DNA of 64,000 nt from Saccharina japonica (GCA_008828725.1 MEHQ01003146.1:124001-188000), one strand, 5' to 3'; positions 22,921 to 34,218 are shown, counted from the stretch's first letter. A program made the numbers and translations. The notes: generated from the letters alone by a model not told the origin.

Positions 22921-24226
22921 AAAACTGTATACATATACGAATAAACTAACATTATTAGTCTGAACACATACTGTCTCCAGCGGGTAGTATAATATTTCCC
23001 TTGATCCCTCGATATGTCCTTCCGTTGACTCGATATCTCAACAAGTCCCTCTTCGTATATACATGAACGGGAACACATAAGACCATACATACCACACGGG
23101 GTTTAGTTCTTATGTGGCCGATTCACTGCACGCGTGCCCTTTTGAACAGAGATGCAAGGAACACCCCACAAAAAACACACGTACGTATGTAGGTAGGTGC
23201 ATTTAGCAAGGAGGGAAAGCCGGGCCGAAGCATCGAATGGAACAACGGCTGAATAGCGTTAGCGGGGAGTATGCACACACTGTAGACTGGAGATCCACGA
23301 GTTACATTGCACCGTCATCGAGCAAGCTGTGACAACATTATTTATAAAACAAGTCAGCTATGACAACGATCGATTTGGTGGTTGAAACTCGATTTCGCAA
23401 CCCGTGTGGGTACGTCAGACACACCCATCGTGCGTGTTTGCTCTACATTTCGTTTAAAATGTGCTCGTTGTATTCGGTGTTCGGTACATTATGTCTTGGA
23501 ATTGGAGTAGTTCGTAGTGTTTTCTTGCTGGTTAATGGCCGACCAGGTTGATATGTTTCGGTGATGATGCGATAATAAATCGCCTATCCCCCAGAAGCAC
23601 TCGATATAGCCGTGCATAAAGGTGTTTATAATTGTCCCAATGCGGTGTCTTCTAATGCGCCGGTCACGTGTTGATTGCACTGGTTGCAGTCTCCCACATT
23701 GTTGGTGGAGTGGTCACAGTTTGCGGCAATCGCGCTCCCTTTCATAGTCGCCGGGCTCGGTTTTGCACGTTATCGTTGACGAGGAATGCCTACCAAAATA
23801 ACCTGCCGGGTACACAACCAATAGCTTAAGTACAGTCGGTATTAATAGTACTGTAGTATCACAGTATGTATACCGGCAGTACTACAGTAGTAGCACAGGG
23901 GTCTCCATTCCAGAAATACTGTTGTTGTGTGAACGGTAGTTAATATCGATCGGCACAATGACATGACCACAATACCTATTTGCCCGCCTCTTGGATTTCA
24001 TGATGCCCCAAGTAAAATGAAAACTTTCTCTGCTGACCCTTCTAGTACACATTTTTCTTTTGTGCTATCCTTAAACTAAGATTTTCGGTCAACATCTAAA
24101 ATGTTCAGTTCAAACAAAACCAAACATCTCATACGACACCCATAAAACCATATTCTAGACACTATCGTGTTAAAATTGTTTCGCCGACCGACTTTAGTCG
24201 TTTGATTTACACACCGATTATCGTAA

Positions 24227-24299
24227 TCCTCTATAGCTCAGCTGGGAGAGCGTGACACTGAAGTTGCCAAGGTCACTGGTTTGATCCCGGTTGGAGGCA
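24227..24299 (+). tRNA. tRNA-Phe (GAA), copy A, slightly degenerate
   Basis: The 73 nt cloverleaf has D stem GCTC/GAGC, anticodon loop CTGAAGT (GAA), T stem ACTGG/CCGGT and discriminator A. Faults against copy B are a U1-C72 mismatch, an A-C mismatch in the anticodon stem and T loop TTTGATC. No intron is present and no CCA is encoded. A T7 run follows at 24303, which would act as a Pol III terminator. The SINE copy begins 15 bases further on. Confidence 0.7.
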
Positions 24300-24314
24300 C
24301 TATTTTTTTCTCGA

Positions 24315-24635
24315 TCCCTCCGGTGGTCTAGCAGTTAACCACGAAGGTTGTGAGGTTGATGTCAGGGGTTCGAGTCTCCTTATGGAGACGTTTATTGTCA
24401 TATGACGTCAGCTGTCAAAAGCGCCTATTATAGCCTGGGTGGGCATAATTTCACGAGAGAGAATCGACGAGGGAAGAAAGTGATAAAATATTCTCGCGAT
24501 AAAATTGCAGGTCACGTACCGTAGTGGGGAGATAAGAGAAGCACCTACTTAGCAACCCCGGGTCTGAGCTACGGCTAAGAAGGAGGGAGAACAGAAGGGC
24601 AAAGTTCATGAATAGGATGGACAAACAAAAAAACA
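24315..24635 (+). mobile_element. tRNA-derived SINE, full-length copy
   Basis: The head is tRNA-like: A-box region GGTGGTCTAGCAGTTAACC and B-box GGTTCGAGTC. The unique body holds CGACGAGGGAAGAAAG, CCGTAGTGGGGA and CCCCGGGTCTGAGCTACGGC. The tail is A-rich (GGACAAACAAAAAAACA). The minus-strand copy at 58695-59038 matches from head to tail, which defines the unit. The copy at 51056 is this same insertion in copy B. The head has no clean cloverleaf, so it is tRNA-derived rather than a tRNA gene. Confidence 0.75.
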
Positions 24636-24717
24636 GGTGAGAGGCTATACGATCATTATTACCCCGTCTTTTTCGGTGTACAATTTATATATTCTTCTGT
24701 ATAACTAATTTGGAATG

Positions 24718-25010
24718 ATGATGTAGGGCGTAGGGTGTAGTAGGGTGTAGTAGGGCGTAGGGCGTAGGGTGTAGTAGGGTGTAGGCCGTATGGCGTAGGG
24801 TGTTGTAGGCCGTAGTATGTATTTTTCACTCTGAATAAAGTGTGGAGGAAACCCTGCTGTGGGCGGCGCCGGGATCACCCCAGGCCGTCTCGGCCCCGGA
24901 TTTCGCCGAGGGAGGGTGTGCTGGGGTGCGCGAGGGGCGAAACCGGTCAGCGGGTGGCGCGGCAACCCGCGCTCGTCCCGGCACGCCGGGCGCCCCAACC
25001 ACCCAGGCTC
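24718..25010. repeat. GC-rich direct repeat, first copy, with TAGGGTG array
   Basis: It starts with tandem GTAGGGTGTAGTAGGGTGTA-type units (24720-24815), then a GC-rich body (CAGGCCGTCTCGGCCCCGGA, then GAGGGTGTGCTGGGGTGCGC). The same order recurs at 25757-26000. The frames open here on both strands reflect composition. Confidence 0.8.
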
Positions 25011-25483
25011 GGATGTGTTATCGTTTGCTGGGTGTGTATGTGTGGCTGTATATAAGGGCGGTCCCGGCTCAAACACGGAGACATGATCGGGTATTATATT
25101 CTCGGACAGTGGAGTTTGCGGAGGGACGTTCTGGTGTCCCCTCGACGACCCCGATCGAGCGTTAGAACGGCCGCCGACAGGAGCGGCGAGCAAAACGCGA
25201 GGCGAGCGCCGGGGGACATAGGGTCGGAGAGGGGCGCTGGCCTCCTCCGGGCGGACTCTGCACCGAGTTGGCGGAGGGAGCGGCGACGAGCGTTCCGAGG
25301 CGCAAGCACCGAAACTCTCTCGATATGCTTGAAGGAGTTCACAGTTTTTCCGGAAGAAATTACTGCCAGGAGCGCAGGGAACAGTTTTTGTTTCATTGTT
25401 TTGCCGAAAATAGGTACACCTACGCACTTGAGCCATTTATAGGTACACTGCGTAATGCACACCGGAAACGGCTTACTGCTGTA

Positions 25484-25666
25484 CTACTACTACTGCTACT
25501 ACTACTGCTACTGCTACTACTACTACTATAACTACTACTGCTGTACGTGCTGGACAGTTTTTTTGTTTTCTTCATTTCTTCGCCATTATTTCTATTTGTT
25601 TGGGAGACCATTGGTCCTTGATTGTACCACCACTATCATACACTAATACTACTACTACTACTACTG

Positions 25667-25701
<35 letters not shown>

Positions 25702-25735
25702 GCTACTACTATACTACTGCTGTACGTACTGCTGT
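25484..25735. repeat. (TAC/TGC)n microsatellites
   Basis: Two runs of CTACTACTACTGCTACTACT type (about 25484-25545 and 25646-25735) are separated by about 100 bases of T-rich sequence. Translated frames here are poly-Tyr/Cys, poly-Leu or poly-Ser artefacts. Confidence 0.9.
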
Positions 25736-25756
25736 GCTGCTGTGTAATGATTTTGA

Positions 25757-26000
25757 ATGATGTAGGGCGTGTATAGGGCGTAGGGTGTTGTACGGCGTAG
25801 GGTGTTGTAGGCCATAGTATGTATTTTCCATTGGAATCAGTCTAAAGGAACGTCTGCTGTGTGCGGTGCCGGGAGCGCCCTGGGCCGTCTCGGCCCCGGA
25901 TTTCGACGAACGAGGGTGTGCTGGGGTGCGCAAGGGGTGAAACTGGCCCTCGCGTGGCGCGACCGCCCGGGCTCGGCCGGGCACGACGGGCGACTCAACT
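25757..26000. repeat. GC-rich direct repeat, second copy
   Basis: It matches 24718-25010 in order: TAGGGCG/TAGGGTG units, then the GGCCGTCTCGGCCCCGGATT block and the GAGGGTGTGCTGGGGTGCGC block. By eye the two copies are about 75-80 percent identical. Confidence 0.8.
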
Positions 26001-26590
26001 TCCCGGCGGCTGCTGTACTTTCGTTTGGGGGAGGGGGGGGGTTGCAGTTGATTGTAACACACAACATGCTACTGTTGAATACACAATCATACACCACCTT
26101 TAAACACTGTATATACCATATACAGCACTGTGTACCGTACTGCTGTACACAATAACCACTCCGTACCATCGAGCGCGCGCCCGCCGCTCGGTTGTCCGCG
26201 CGCCCGCCGCTGCTCGGTCGACCGTGCGCCCGCCGCCGCTGGGTCGACCGCGCGCGCAACTTCGCTCGGTCGACCGTGGCGGCCTTGCGTTGCCCTCGTC
26301 GATCGCCCGCCACAACCTCCCTGCGGCTGCTGTACTTTCCTGTGGGGGGGGGGGGTTGTGGCAGTTGATTGTATCACACAACATGTTACTGTTGCATACG
26401 CAACCATGTACCACATTGATATGTTGTGTATACCATACAGCACTGTGTACCGTACTGCTGTACACAATAACCACTCCGTACCATTGACCGCGCGCCCGTC
26501 GCGCAGTCGTCCGCGCGCCCGCCGCCGCTCGGTCGACCGCGCGCCCAACGCCGCCCGGTCGACCGTGGCGGCTTTTCGCCGCCCTCGTCG
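26001..26590. repeat. Tandem duplication of a unit of about 310 bp
   Basis: Unit 1 (about 26001-26312) and unit 2 (about 26313-26590) share, in order, GGCTGCTGTACTTTC, a poly-G run, GCAGTTGATTGTA, TGTACCGTACTGCTGTACAC, CAATAACCACTCCGTACCAT and a long CG-rich CGCGCGCCCGCCG stretch. The large frames on both strands (26087-26794 and 26130-26747) come from this CG-rich composition. Confidence 0.8.
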
Positions 26591-28810
26591 ATCGCCCGCC
26601 GCCGCTGCTCGCTTTGTCGCTCGCCCTCTGTCGCCCTTGTTATGTATTAATGGCAAAGTTCGGAGCCAGGGCAGAATCACGAAAAGTCCTACAGGAAAAA
26701 CAATCGGGGTAGATGTTGTTCCAGTATATTTTTTTCCTGAGATTTGATAATATCGATGTTTTTTTGTGGACACGGCAACACAGGTGTTGTGCACATGGCG
26801 CTGTAGGTCTGGGATTGCGTTACGACGTCCCTTGGTAACATCGCCGTTCCATAGGTTGGAAACTCCGGGACCTTGAGATAAGTGAAGAATTGAAGTTTAC
26901 GCGGTTTAACAGTCGATCGGAGTTTCCGCACGACAGGTGATTGGGGGTCGTTTAGTGGTTGTATGCGCCCCCAAGCCATATATACCTCCGCTCAATCCGA
27001 GCCCGAGCGCCACCACGCTGTGATTGGGTCACCTGTGCGAGTTTAACTGCTTCCTGTTTCGAGCTCGACCGCGATGCACATTGTAGTACCTGACTGGGGG
27101 GCATTCACACTGGTTGCGATTATTATTCGGATTCGGTTCATCTCTTGGAGAGACTCCGCGCCCATCTGTGCGCATCCGCTATATAAGACGCATAATATTT
27201 TTGAGCTCAGAGCAAACCTTGTTTGGGTCCTACGCAATGTTACTCCAACTGCATCACATTGCTAGCTTTTAGTTTGCTACCAGCGCAGCCAACGCGCAGC
27301 ATTGGAAAGTTCAGCGCGATCGCGCTCTCCCTCCACCCGCGCCCTCATGATTGCTCACCTATCTAACCCATCTTATGAGGGCCGCTCCTGAACCTGGCTG
27401 ACTCGAAGAAGCAGCACGAGAGATCCATACGATGTCGACAATAATATCGTTTATTTTGTCGGTAAATATAGTTTTGTGTTTCATTTCGCTCTCACTATCC
27501 AGCGCGTAAGTACTGCTTAGTGGGGTTGGCACTGTTTGTGCCAGCGCCTTCTCATTGCCCACTCACGTTCCGACTATGACGCACTACACGTCCCTATAGA
27601 GCATCCGAGAAATATGTGATGGTATGCCCATCGTACACACGTCGATCTAGCACATTTCTGGCAGACACTGTTGTACTCGTATCTGTAGTATATCGTGTGT
27701 TATTTCAGCATTGAATTACAGTATATCTACTCCGTCGCCATTCGTCTCTTGCTGGCCACAGACGTTATACGCAAACGCCGAGTCGACATCTCCGTTACGA
27801 ATATCAAACATGAATATGTTAGCGATTCTTGTCATACATGGGTGCTGTTACCGCATGATCGTATGGAAGGCACTACTGTAATCCCCTGCATCCACATTTC
27901 GAGGGATGTATATTGTTGAATTTGTTCATGGTGGCGTCCGTTGCATGTCGTGGTAGTGCCCGCGGTATGTCCTGCCACGACGTGCCATGGACACGACCAC
28001 GACATGCCGCAACATGCTACCGGCTCTGCCACGACCTGTCGGCGAACGGCTGCCGCGGCAAGAATCGCAGCGAGGCCCGCGATTAGCGCCACGACAGTCT
28101 TATCGGCATTCGACGACACGCCGCCGAACGTCGGCCGTGGAAAGGCTGGCGGCAAGGTCAACAACAAGATCCGCGGCAAGTGTCTCGGCTAGTGTCCCAG
28201 CAAGAGTCTTGGCAATCAATGCGGGAAGTATCGTGGATCGTGTCGCGGGTCGTGTCGCGGTACTACCTGCGATAGTACATACCAGTATAGTCACTATCAA
28301 GCCAAGTCAATAACTTATTTCGCATGATTTCGACCGGTGTCTATGCTTAGGGGGGGCGATGAGCGGTTTGTTCAGCTTGGCGAGCTAATCTAATACAGAT
28401 GTTAAACCGTCGATAGTGAACCATAACGGACGCTTTGTGCTTGGCATCGAAAGCTCACCCTCCGACCCCAACCCTAGCCTTAACCGAAACCTAAACCCGA
28501 CCTATACGCCAGTGGTCAGCGCTAAAATGCTGTGCTTGGAACGACCCAAGGTTTATTCTGCTCGATCAGGATCTTGTGGCTTGGAAATACTCTAGGTTGA
28601 TTGAGCTGCTTACAACACGCCCGTCACCAACCAGAGTGCACAAATGGGTACCTTACAAGTATTTACTATCAGTAGATGCCCACTACGGGACGCCACGACA
28701 CTTGCTGCGGCCGGTTCTGTGATGGTTGCCGCAATGATTGCCGAGGTAGTTGCGGCGAGTCATACCACGAAATTTGCTGCGACAGGTGCCGCTCGCCTAG
28801 CGGCGAGCAC

Positions 28811-29349
28811 TGTTAGCATATGTACGTTGAGATCCATACGTATCTATTGTGATGTGCAGTCACCACGCACTGATACGAGTATACGAGTATCTTAGTCTAG
28901 ATATTCGGGGAATTACAATATGCGGATAGATTACGAGTTTGTCTTACTCGTAGTGCGCCACATTGTATGACCCAAGCATCTTCATCAGGAACGATGCTGA
29001 GAACGTTGCTATAATGTTCCTATAACATTGTAGAGAACATTACAGGGAACAGTACCAACTACGGTAGAATGTAACTGCCCGTAGCATGGGCATTGTACCG
29101 GGATGATCAGGTGCAGGCACCGCCCACCTCGATCACTCTACTCCGCTTCCCTCTTCTTCTCTCTTCTTCTCTTCTTCCTTTTCCATTGATCTCCCTGAGG
29201 TCAATCTTCTTTCCATTATGGCCACATAAGCGCCTATTCAAACCATGACTTTTCTTCTTCTACACAAGTGATCTTCACAGACACTCCGGTGCCACCTCTG
29301 CCATCTCTCTCCGTAGAGACAGAGCCTCGACACACGCGTCATTCTTTCA
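28811..29349 (+). repeat. 5' LTR
   Basis: It begins TGTTAGCATATG and ends CATTCTTTCA. An inverted pair AATGTTC/GAACATT lies around 29012-29042. It differs from the 3' LTR by few substitutions, plus a length change in the CTTCTTCTCT stretch near 29145-29185. Confidence 0.92.
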
Positions 29350-29362
29350 GGTTATGAGCCTC
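29350..29362 (+). promoter_or_regulatory. Primer-binding site complementary to a tRNA-Met anticodon arm
   Basis: The sequence GGTTATGAGCCTC abuts the LTR with no gap. Its complement holds CTCATAACC, the anticodon (CAU) loop and 3' stem of a tRNA-Met, rather than the usual 3' end of a tRNA. Drosophila copia is known to prime from an internal cut in initiator tRNA-Met, so a Copia-type half-tRNA primer is likely. Confidence 0.65.
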
Positions 29363-29574
29363 GACTTTGGTCTACGCACCGACTGGCACCACGGAACGAC
29401 GTCTCCCGGCGAGCGCGTCACGTTCTACATTCGAAGAAATTTCAAGTTTTCCACTGCGGAGGAATACGGTTTTTGCTTCAAAAACCAGAAGATCATCATC
29501 TACCCGACAGCATCGACATCGACTCTCATCATTGATTTTCATCAACTTCGTTCAACAGGGTTACTACAAGGAGT

Positions 29575-30240
29575 ACTGCTTTCACGCTTCTACGCGCGAG
29601 GCAGGTAAGGAGACTGCTGTCACGCTTTTATGCGGGTAGCACGTACGAGTAATGAGTCCAGTTTCACGCTTTTATGCGCGAAACTTGTACCCGTACAATC
29701 AACAAGTTTTCACGCTGGAATTGCAAAAAAATATGCCACCGACTATTTTTTTGTAACTTCACACGCAAAGCTATGTTTTCGATACTATGATACTTTGAAG
29801 CTGTAAGCGCGAAACAAGTCACGAAACCATTTCTGCTCATCACACGCGAAGCTAGCTCCGCGCTACTTCCACGCTGTAAAGCATGAAGAAACGTTACAAG
29901 GCCCCTGTTTTTTGTGCCATCACCACTAAAGTTAGTGTCGAGCCGGTTTCACGCTAGTTGAACGCGCGAGGCCGTTATCAAAACCGTTTCTTCGAGTTAC
30001 TAAGCACGAAGTACGTACAAATAGATTTATCCTCAGCATTGCTGAGAAGACCTACACGTGCTGAATCAAACAGCCAGGTCGTTGACGAATCTGCTACCCA
30101 GCGTAGCAACGGGGGATTACCTCCTACTATCCTTTTCCAGCATCGGCTTCACGCTTTTAGGCGAAAGCACGAATTCAGACTCAAGGCCTCCTTTTCCAGC
30201 AACGATTTCACGCTTTCACGCGGAAATACGAATTCAGACT
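29575..30240 (+). repeat. Array of TTTCACGC...GCGCGAAA hairpin motifs
   Basis: At least ten variants of a short inverted repeat occur downstream of the primer site, for example TTTCACGCTTTTATGCGCGA at about 29661 and TTTCACGCTTTCACGCGGAA at about 30207. Spacing is irregular. The position and the RNA-hairpin form suggest a packaging or dimerisation signal; this is inference. Confidence 0.6.
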
Positions 30241-32561
30241 CGAAGGAAAAATCAGCATCCATCTCCATTTCATATGGGGGGAAAGGCCAACCAGCGTTGC
30301 ATCACGCAGCCAGGCCGTTGATGCATTCGGCAACTTAGCCTGCCACGGGAGAGAACTCCTGTCGGTTTATCTGCTACTATCAGCTTCTACGTCTACTTCG
30401 ACTACTGCTGTATGAGCATCACTCCAACATCATACGAGGGACTTCAAGTTCTTCATCTGACACCTGCGATAGCTGCTGAGCTTCGCCATCATCATCATCG
30501 TTGATTCCAGAAGGTATCCTCAGCACTTCATCTTCGCAACTTCTTCAGTTTATGTCACCAGGATCTACATCTATCTACATCGACTACTGCTGCACGAGCT
30601 ACAACACCACTACTGTACCTCGACTTCTGGAAGCATCGATGGTCTACCCTCGGCTGCAGCAATTCATTTATAATTTGCTTTTCAAGTTCTTCTTCAAGAA
30701 TCGGAGGCGAAAAGACGGCCGCCCGAGATCTCACCAGGAGTAAGCTTCAGGGCATCACCACCAAAGCGTTCATCAAGCAGCTAGCCATCGCCATCTCCAT
30801 CGCATTTGGGACCAGCTACGTATTCGGCGACATCGGAGCTGAAACGTGAACACTACTCTGGGGGGATTTGCTCATTTTTTCCAAAGCAAAGAAGGAGTTC
30901 CACACTTTCTTGTTGCATGCTTGCTACCAATATGGGGATAGATTTTTTGGTATTACGCCGCATAAAACGCGGTCCAACCCAACAACAACAACAGCCACAC
31001 GGCGCAGCACATCGCTACGGACTGACTACGGGGACAGGTCTTCACCACTTCGTCAGCTCTTCATCGCCATCAGCATCATCTCACAGCCATCTTCATCTAC
31101 ACGTACATCTTTCGGTCTGCTATGCTTCGACTACTGTAGTTCTTCACAACAAGACAACCTGCAGAAGATCATCAACAGCAGCACCACTTATTTTCAACAC
31201 TACTACTACATATTCAACAAGGTCTCCGCGACACCAGCTAGGAGAACGACGATCACGATCGTCATCATCATGCGCATTCCTTGCGTCTCTTCTTTACCTT
31301 GGTTTTGGTGGGGGGTGTATCTTTTTGTACTTTCCCTCTGTTGGCTTTGTTGTACGTAGAGTATTTTCACACGAGTACGTTCTACGCAAGATCACACATG
31401 ATGAGCACTGCTGTATGCCGTCACGGATACACACATCTGCCTTTTGTTATCGGTTGTTCCTTAGCTTTCCACAGCTTTCTTTTCTTTGAGTACGTATCCT
31501 AAATACACACTCACTCACAATGCTGAATGTATTTCACACATATCAGTATGTAGCTGGACACATACCTGTACGAGTATACGTCCACACGTTTTCTTTTCGA
31601 TCTCATTCGATTTCTTGTCCTAGGATCCATTGGGGGGGGGCGTACATAGGTACAGTAGATACTTTCTTACGCTTTCTTTGCTAAGATTTTGCTCGCTGGT
31701 CAACACCACAGCATCAATTCTGCGATACGATTGCGCCCAACGTAGTCTATTGCTGTACTATCGTTACTTGTAGATATATTACAAGTACGTACGTACAAAC
31801 ATGTACACAACTGAACAGTGCACTTTTCGCTGTACTTGACGAATGTCATCAGTTTCTACTTGGATTTCATGTTACTCTAGGTATCTATTCAGGGGGCGAG
31901 TTGAACACACCCATCATACGGGTTGACGCTTCTTTTCTAGAGTATACATCGCTGGTATTCACACCACGATTTGTTTTCTTCTTTGACTTTGCTTACACCA
32001 GGTACTGCTCTGTAGGGTTCATATGAGTACGTACGCACGTCTATACTCCACACTGGACACACGTCTCAGTTTTATCAATTGTCTCTTCAACTATCCCATG
32101 TTGATTGCTGGACAAATGAGTATTCACACGTACTGGTACATACAGTAGGTCATTGCTATTTTTGTCTGGGTACACACCCACCGACTTTCTTTGTTTCTGC
32201 AAGATTACGTACCATTTCCGTAGCTCTATCATTGTAGCATTCAATTGAGGGGGCGGGTTGCAAGTACAGCAGATAACTTTCTACGCTTTTCATTGTAGGT
32301 TTTGACTCAGTGTCGTGCACTATGACTCAGTAGTCATGCACAACTACGATTAGCTTTTCCGACATGAGTACAACCATATTGTCACCGTCATCACACGGGA
32401 CTGAATATGTAGTGAACTTTGCGTTTACTGTTTTCCATATTGCCGCTGCATTCGCGCAGGACTGAATATGTTGTACCATTCTTTCATTCTTCACTCGTTC
32501 ATTTGATTTTTGAGTATCAGGTTTCTACACCGTAGGCATTACTCTTGCTACTGACTTTCAT

Positions 32562-32571
32562 CACGGGGGCG
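32562..32571 (+). promoter_or_regulatory. Polypurine tract of the LTR element
   Basis: The G-rich stretch CACGGGGGCG lies just before the 3' LTR. Similar words occur upstream at about 31633, 31891 and 32248. Confidence 0.6.
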
Positions 32572-33123
32572 TGTTAGCATATGGACGTTGAGATCCATAC
32601 GTATCTATTGTGATGTGCAGTCACCACGCACTGATACGAGTATACGAGTATCTTAGTCTAGATATTCGGGGAATTACAATATGCGGATAGATTACGAGTT
32701 TGTCTTACTCGTAGTGCGCCACATTGTATGACCCAAGCATCTTCATCAGGAACGATGCTGAGAACGTTGCTATAATGTTCCTATAACATTGTAGAGAACA
32801 TTACACGGAACAGTACCAACTACGGTAGAATGTAACTGCCCGTAGCATGGGCATTGTACCGGGATGATCAGGTGCAGGCACCGCCCACCTCGATCACTCT
32901 ACTCATCTCAACTCTACTCCACTCTTCTTCTTCTCTCTTCTTATCTCCTTGTCTTTCCATTGATCTCCCTGAGGTCAATCTTCTTTCCATTATGGCCACA
33001 TAAGCGCCTATTCAAACTATGACTTTTCTTCTTCTACACAAGTGATCTTCACAGACACTTCGATGCCACCTCTGCCATCTGTATCCACAGAGACAGAGCC
33101 TCGACACACGCGTCATTCTTTCA
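32572..33123 (+). repeat. 3' LTR
   Basis: It begins TGTTAGCATATG and ends CATTCTTTCA, and is 552 bp long, 13 bp longer than the 5' LTR because of the CT-rich stretch near 32900-32960. It is followed by the AGCAC target-site duplication. Confidence 0.92.
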
Positions 33124-34218
33124 AGCACTGCCATGGGCCTTGCCGTGGGTCTTACCTTGGGGTCTTGCAGTGGACATTGTCGCGGGACCTGCTGTGGCAT
33201 GTCATGTCAGTATCCGACGACAGAGCTGATGCTCGTGCTCCGGCGGCGCCATCGTGAGTCATGGCATGTCGCGGCACGGTTTCGCGACTTGTCGCGGTAT
33301 CAACAGCGGACACCGCCACGAAAAAGTCAAATAAACTACTGTGCATCCGTGAACTTTTCGCTGTGTGTGCGGATGGACACACTTGGCAAGGGGGCGTTAA
33401 ATGACGCCTCGACAACATAATTAGGTTTATAGTGATACTCTGGCGCAGCACCAGTTGTAGCAGTGCACCTTACTGGCAACATCACATTAGTAAAATCATA
33501 AACACACCCCAGTGATCGAGACCCGTTCCGCTGATGATGTTGCCAGGCCGGTTTTATAAAAACGATTTCGGCCTTATGCTCCTTTTTCAACCTTGCCATT
33601 CTATTTGAGATGCGGTTTCGTGCTATAAAATGTACGGGCATACTCTGCCAACTTCAGCCGTTGTATTGGGGTGTTTTATTGTAAAAACAATGTACCGGTA
33701 CAGGCCCAATCGAATATTTTCTCATATCGGCTCCTATGTGATAAATTTGTACCGTTTCAGGACCGTACCGGCGTGGTACGTCATTTCGCCAAAGGGTGAC
33801 CGGCACCTATTTTTCTTTTAGTTTTGAGCATTATATGTCACCTCAATGCATTTCCAACCTTGTTTCGGCACGTGTTCGTTTTATACTCTTTATCCTTGAT
33901 TTTGTTTTTTTTAGCGCGCCTTTATTCTGTGCGGATGAAATTCCGACGAGATATGGACGAAATACTGCCTTGATTGCACAGTTTTGTTTGCTCTACATAG
34001 TTGGCGACTTGGTTACGTGCCGATGAGAATTCGGCAATGTGGACAAACTACTGCCCAAAAATGGTGCCATCGACCCCAGGCATTGAGACGTGCGTGAATA
34101 TCGTCCAGCAAGGCTAGAAAAATTATAAAGCATCTAAATACTGCATTCCCTTGGTGATGTCTTAAACATGTCACACACCCCTCATGTGCCGTACGTCTTC
34201 ATCATGTTATAATTTTGT

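Larger units (their letters stand above)
7990..24690 (+). repeat. Segmental duplication, copy A
   Basis: About 16.7 kb that aligns collinearly and in the same orientation with about 33930-51430. Matching landmarks in order are pseudogene family D, nine exons of the secreted-protein gene, a tRNA-Phe-like gene and the adjacent tRNA-derived SINE. By eye, identity is about 85-92 percent in most blocks, higher in exons and in 9235-9545. Copy A lacks the 500 bp poly-G/C insertions seen in B and carries its own insertions, such as the truncated SINE at 10527. Confidence 0.9.
28811..33123 (+). mobile_element. Non-autonomous LTR retrotransposon
   Basis: A complete element of 4313 bp has LTRs of 539 and 552 bp that are nearly identical outside a CTT-rich indel region. 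The ends are TG...CA, and a 5 bp target-site duplication, AGCAC, lies at 28806-28810 and 33124-33128. The primer-binding site follows the 5' LTR directly and a G-rich polypurine tract precedes the 3' LTR. The 3.2 kb inside has no gag, protease, integrase or reverse-transcriptase motifs; the longest frame (30806-31489) shows none. It must depend on enzymes from another element. Confidence 0.9.
27930..33345. other. GC-rich insert with CCACGAC/GTCGCGG words, split by the LTR element
   Basis: The segments 27930-28310, 28640-28810 and 33124-33345 are rich in variants of TGCCACGACATG and TGTCGCGG. Unit C lacks this stretch, so it is inserted relative to C. The LTR element then inserted inside it, with AGCAC duplicated on both sides. 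No frame with a recognisable product is seen. A degenerate telomere-like stretch (CCCTAGCC, CCTAAACCC) lies at 28456-28503. Confidence 0.55.

Noticed and set aside
24315-24390. The SINE head considered as a second genuine tRNA gene
   Set aside because: A-box and B-box are good, but no proper anticodon stem and loop can be formed, and the same head is attached to the SINE body at an unrelated site on the other strand.
24705-25436. A 243-codon minus-strand frame rich in Pro and Arg
   Set aside because: It lies within the GC-rich repeat, translates TAGGGTG units as YTLRPTP repeats, and overlapping frames are open on the other strand too. It reflects composition, not a gene.
25455-25646. Poly-Tyr/Cys, poly-Leu and poly-Ser frames
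   Set aside because: They are translations of the (TAC)n microsatellite in different frames.
26087-26794. A 235-codon minus-strand frame and a 205-codon plus-strand frame over the same DNA
   Set aside because: Both strands are open across a tandem CG-rich unit, and the proteins are Arg/Ala/Pro repeats without motifs.
29575-30240. CRISPR-like array
   Set aside because: Spacing and motif are irregular, the motif is a variable hairpin, the locus is inside a retrotransposon, and the genome is eukaryotic.
30806-31489. A 227-codon frame inside the LTR element, considered as gag
   Set aside because: It is Ser/His/Thr-rich low complexity with no zinc knuckle (C-x2-C-x4-H-x4-C) and no capsid-like helices; several other frames are open over the same part.
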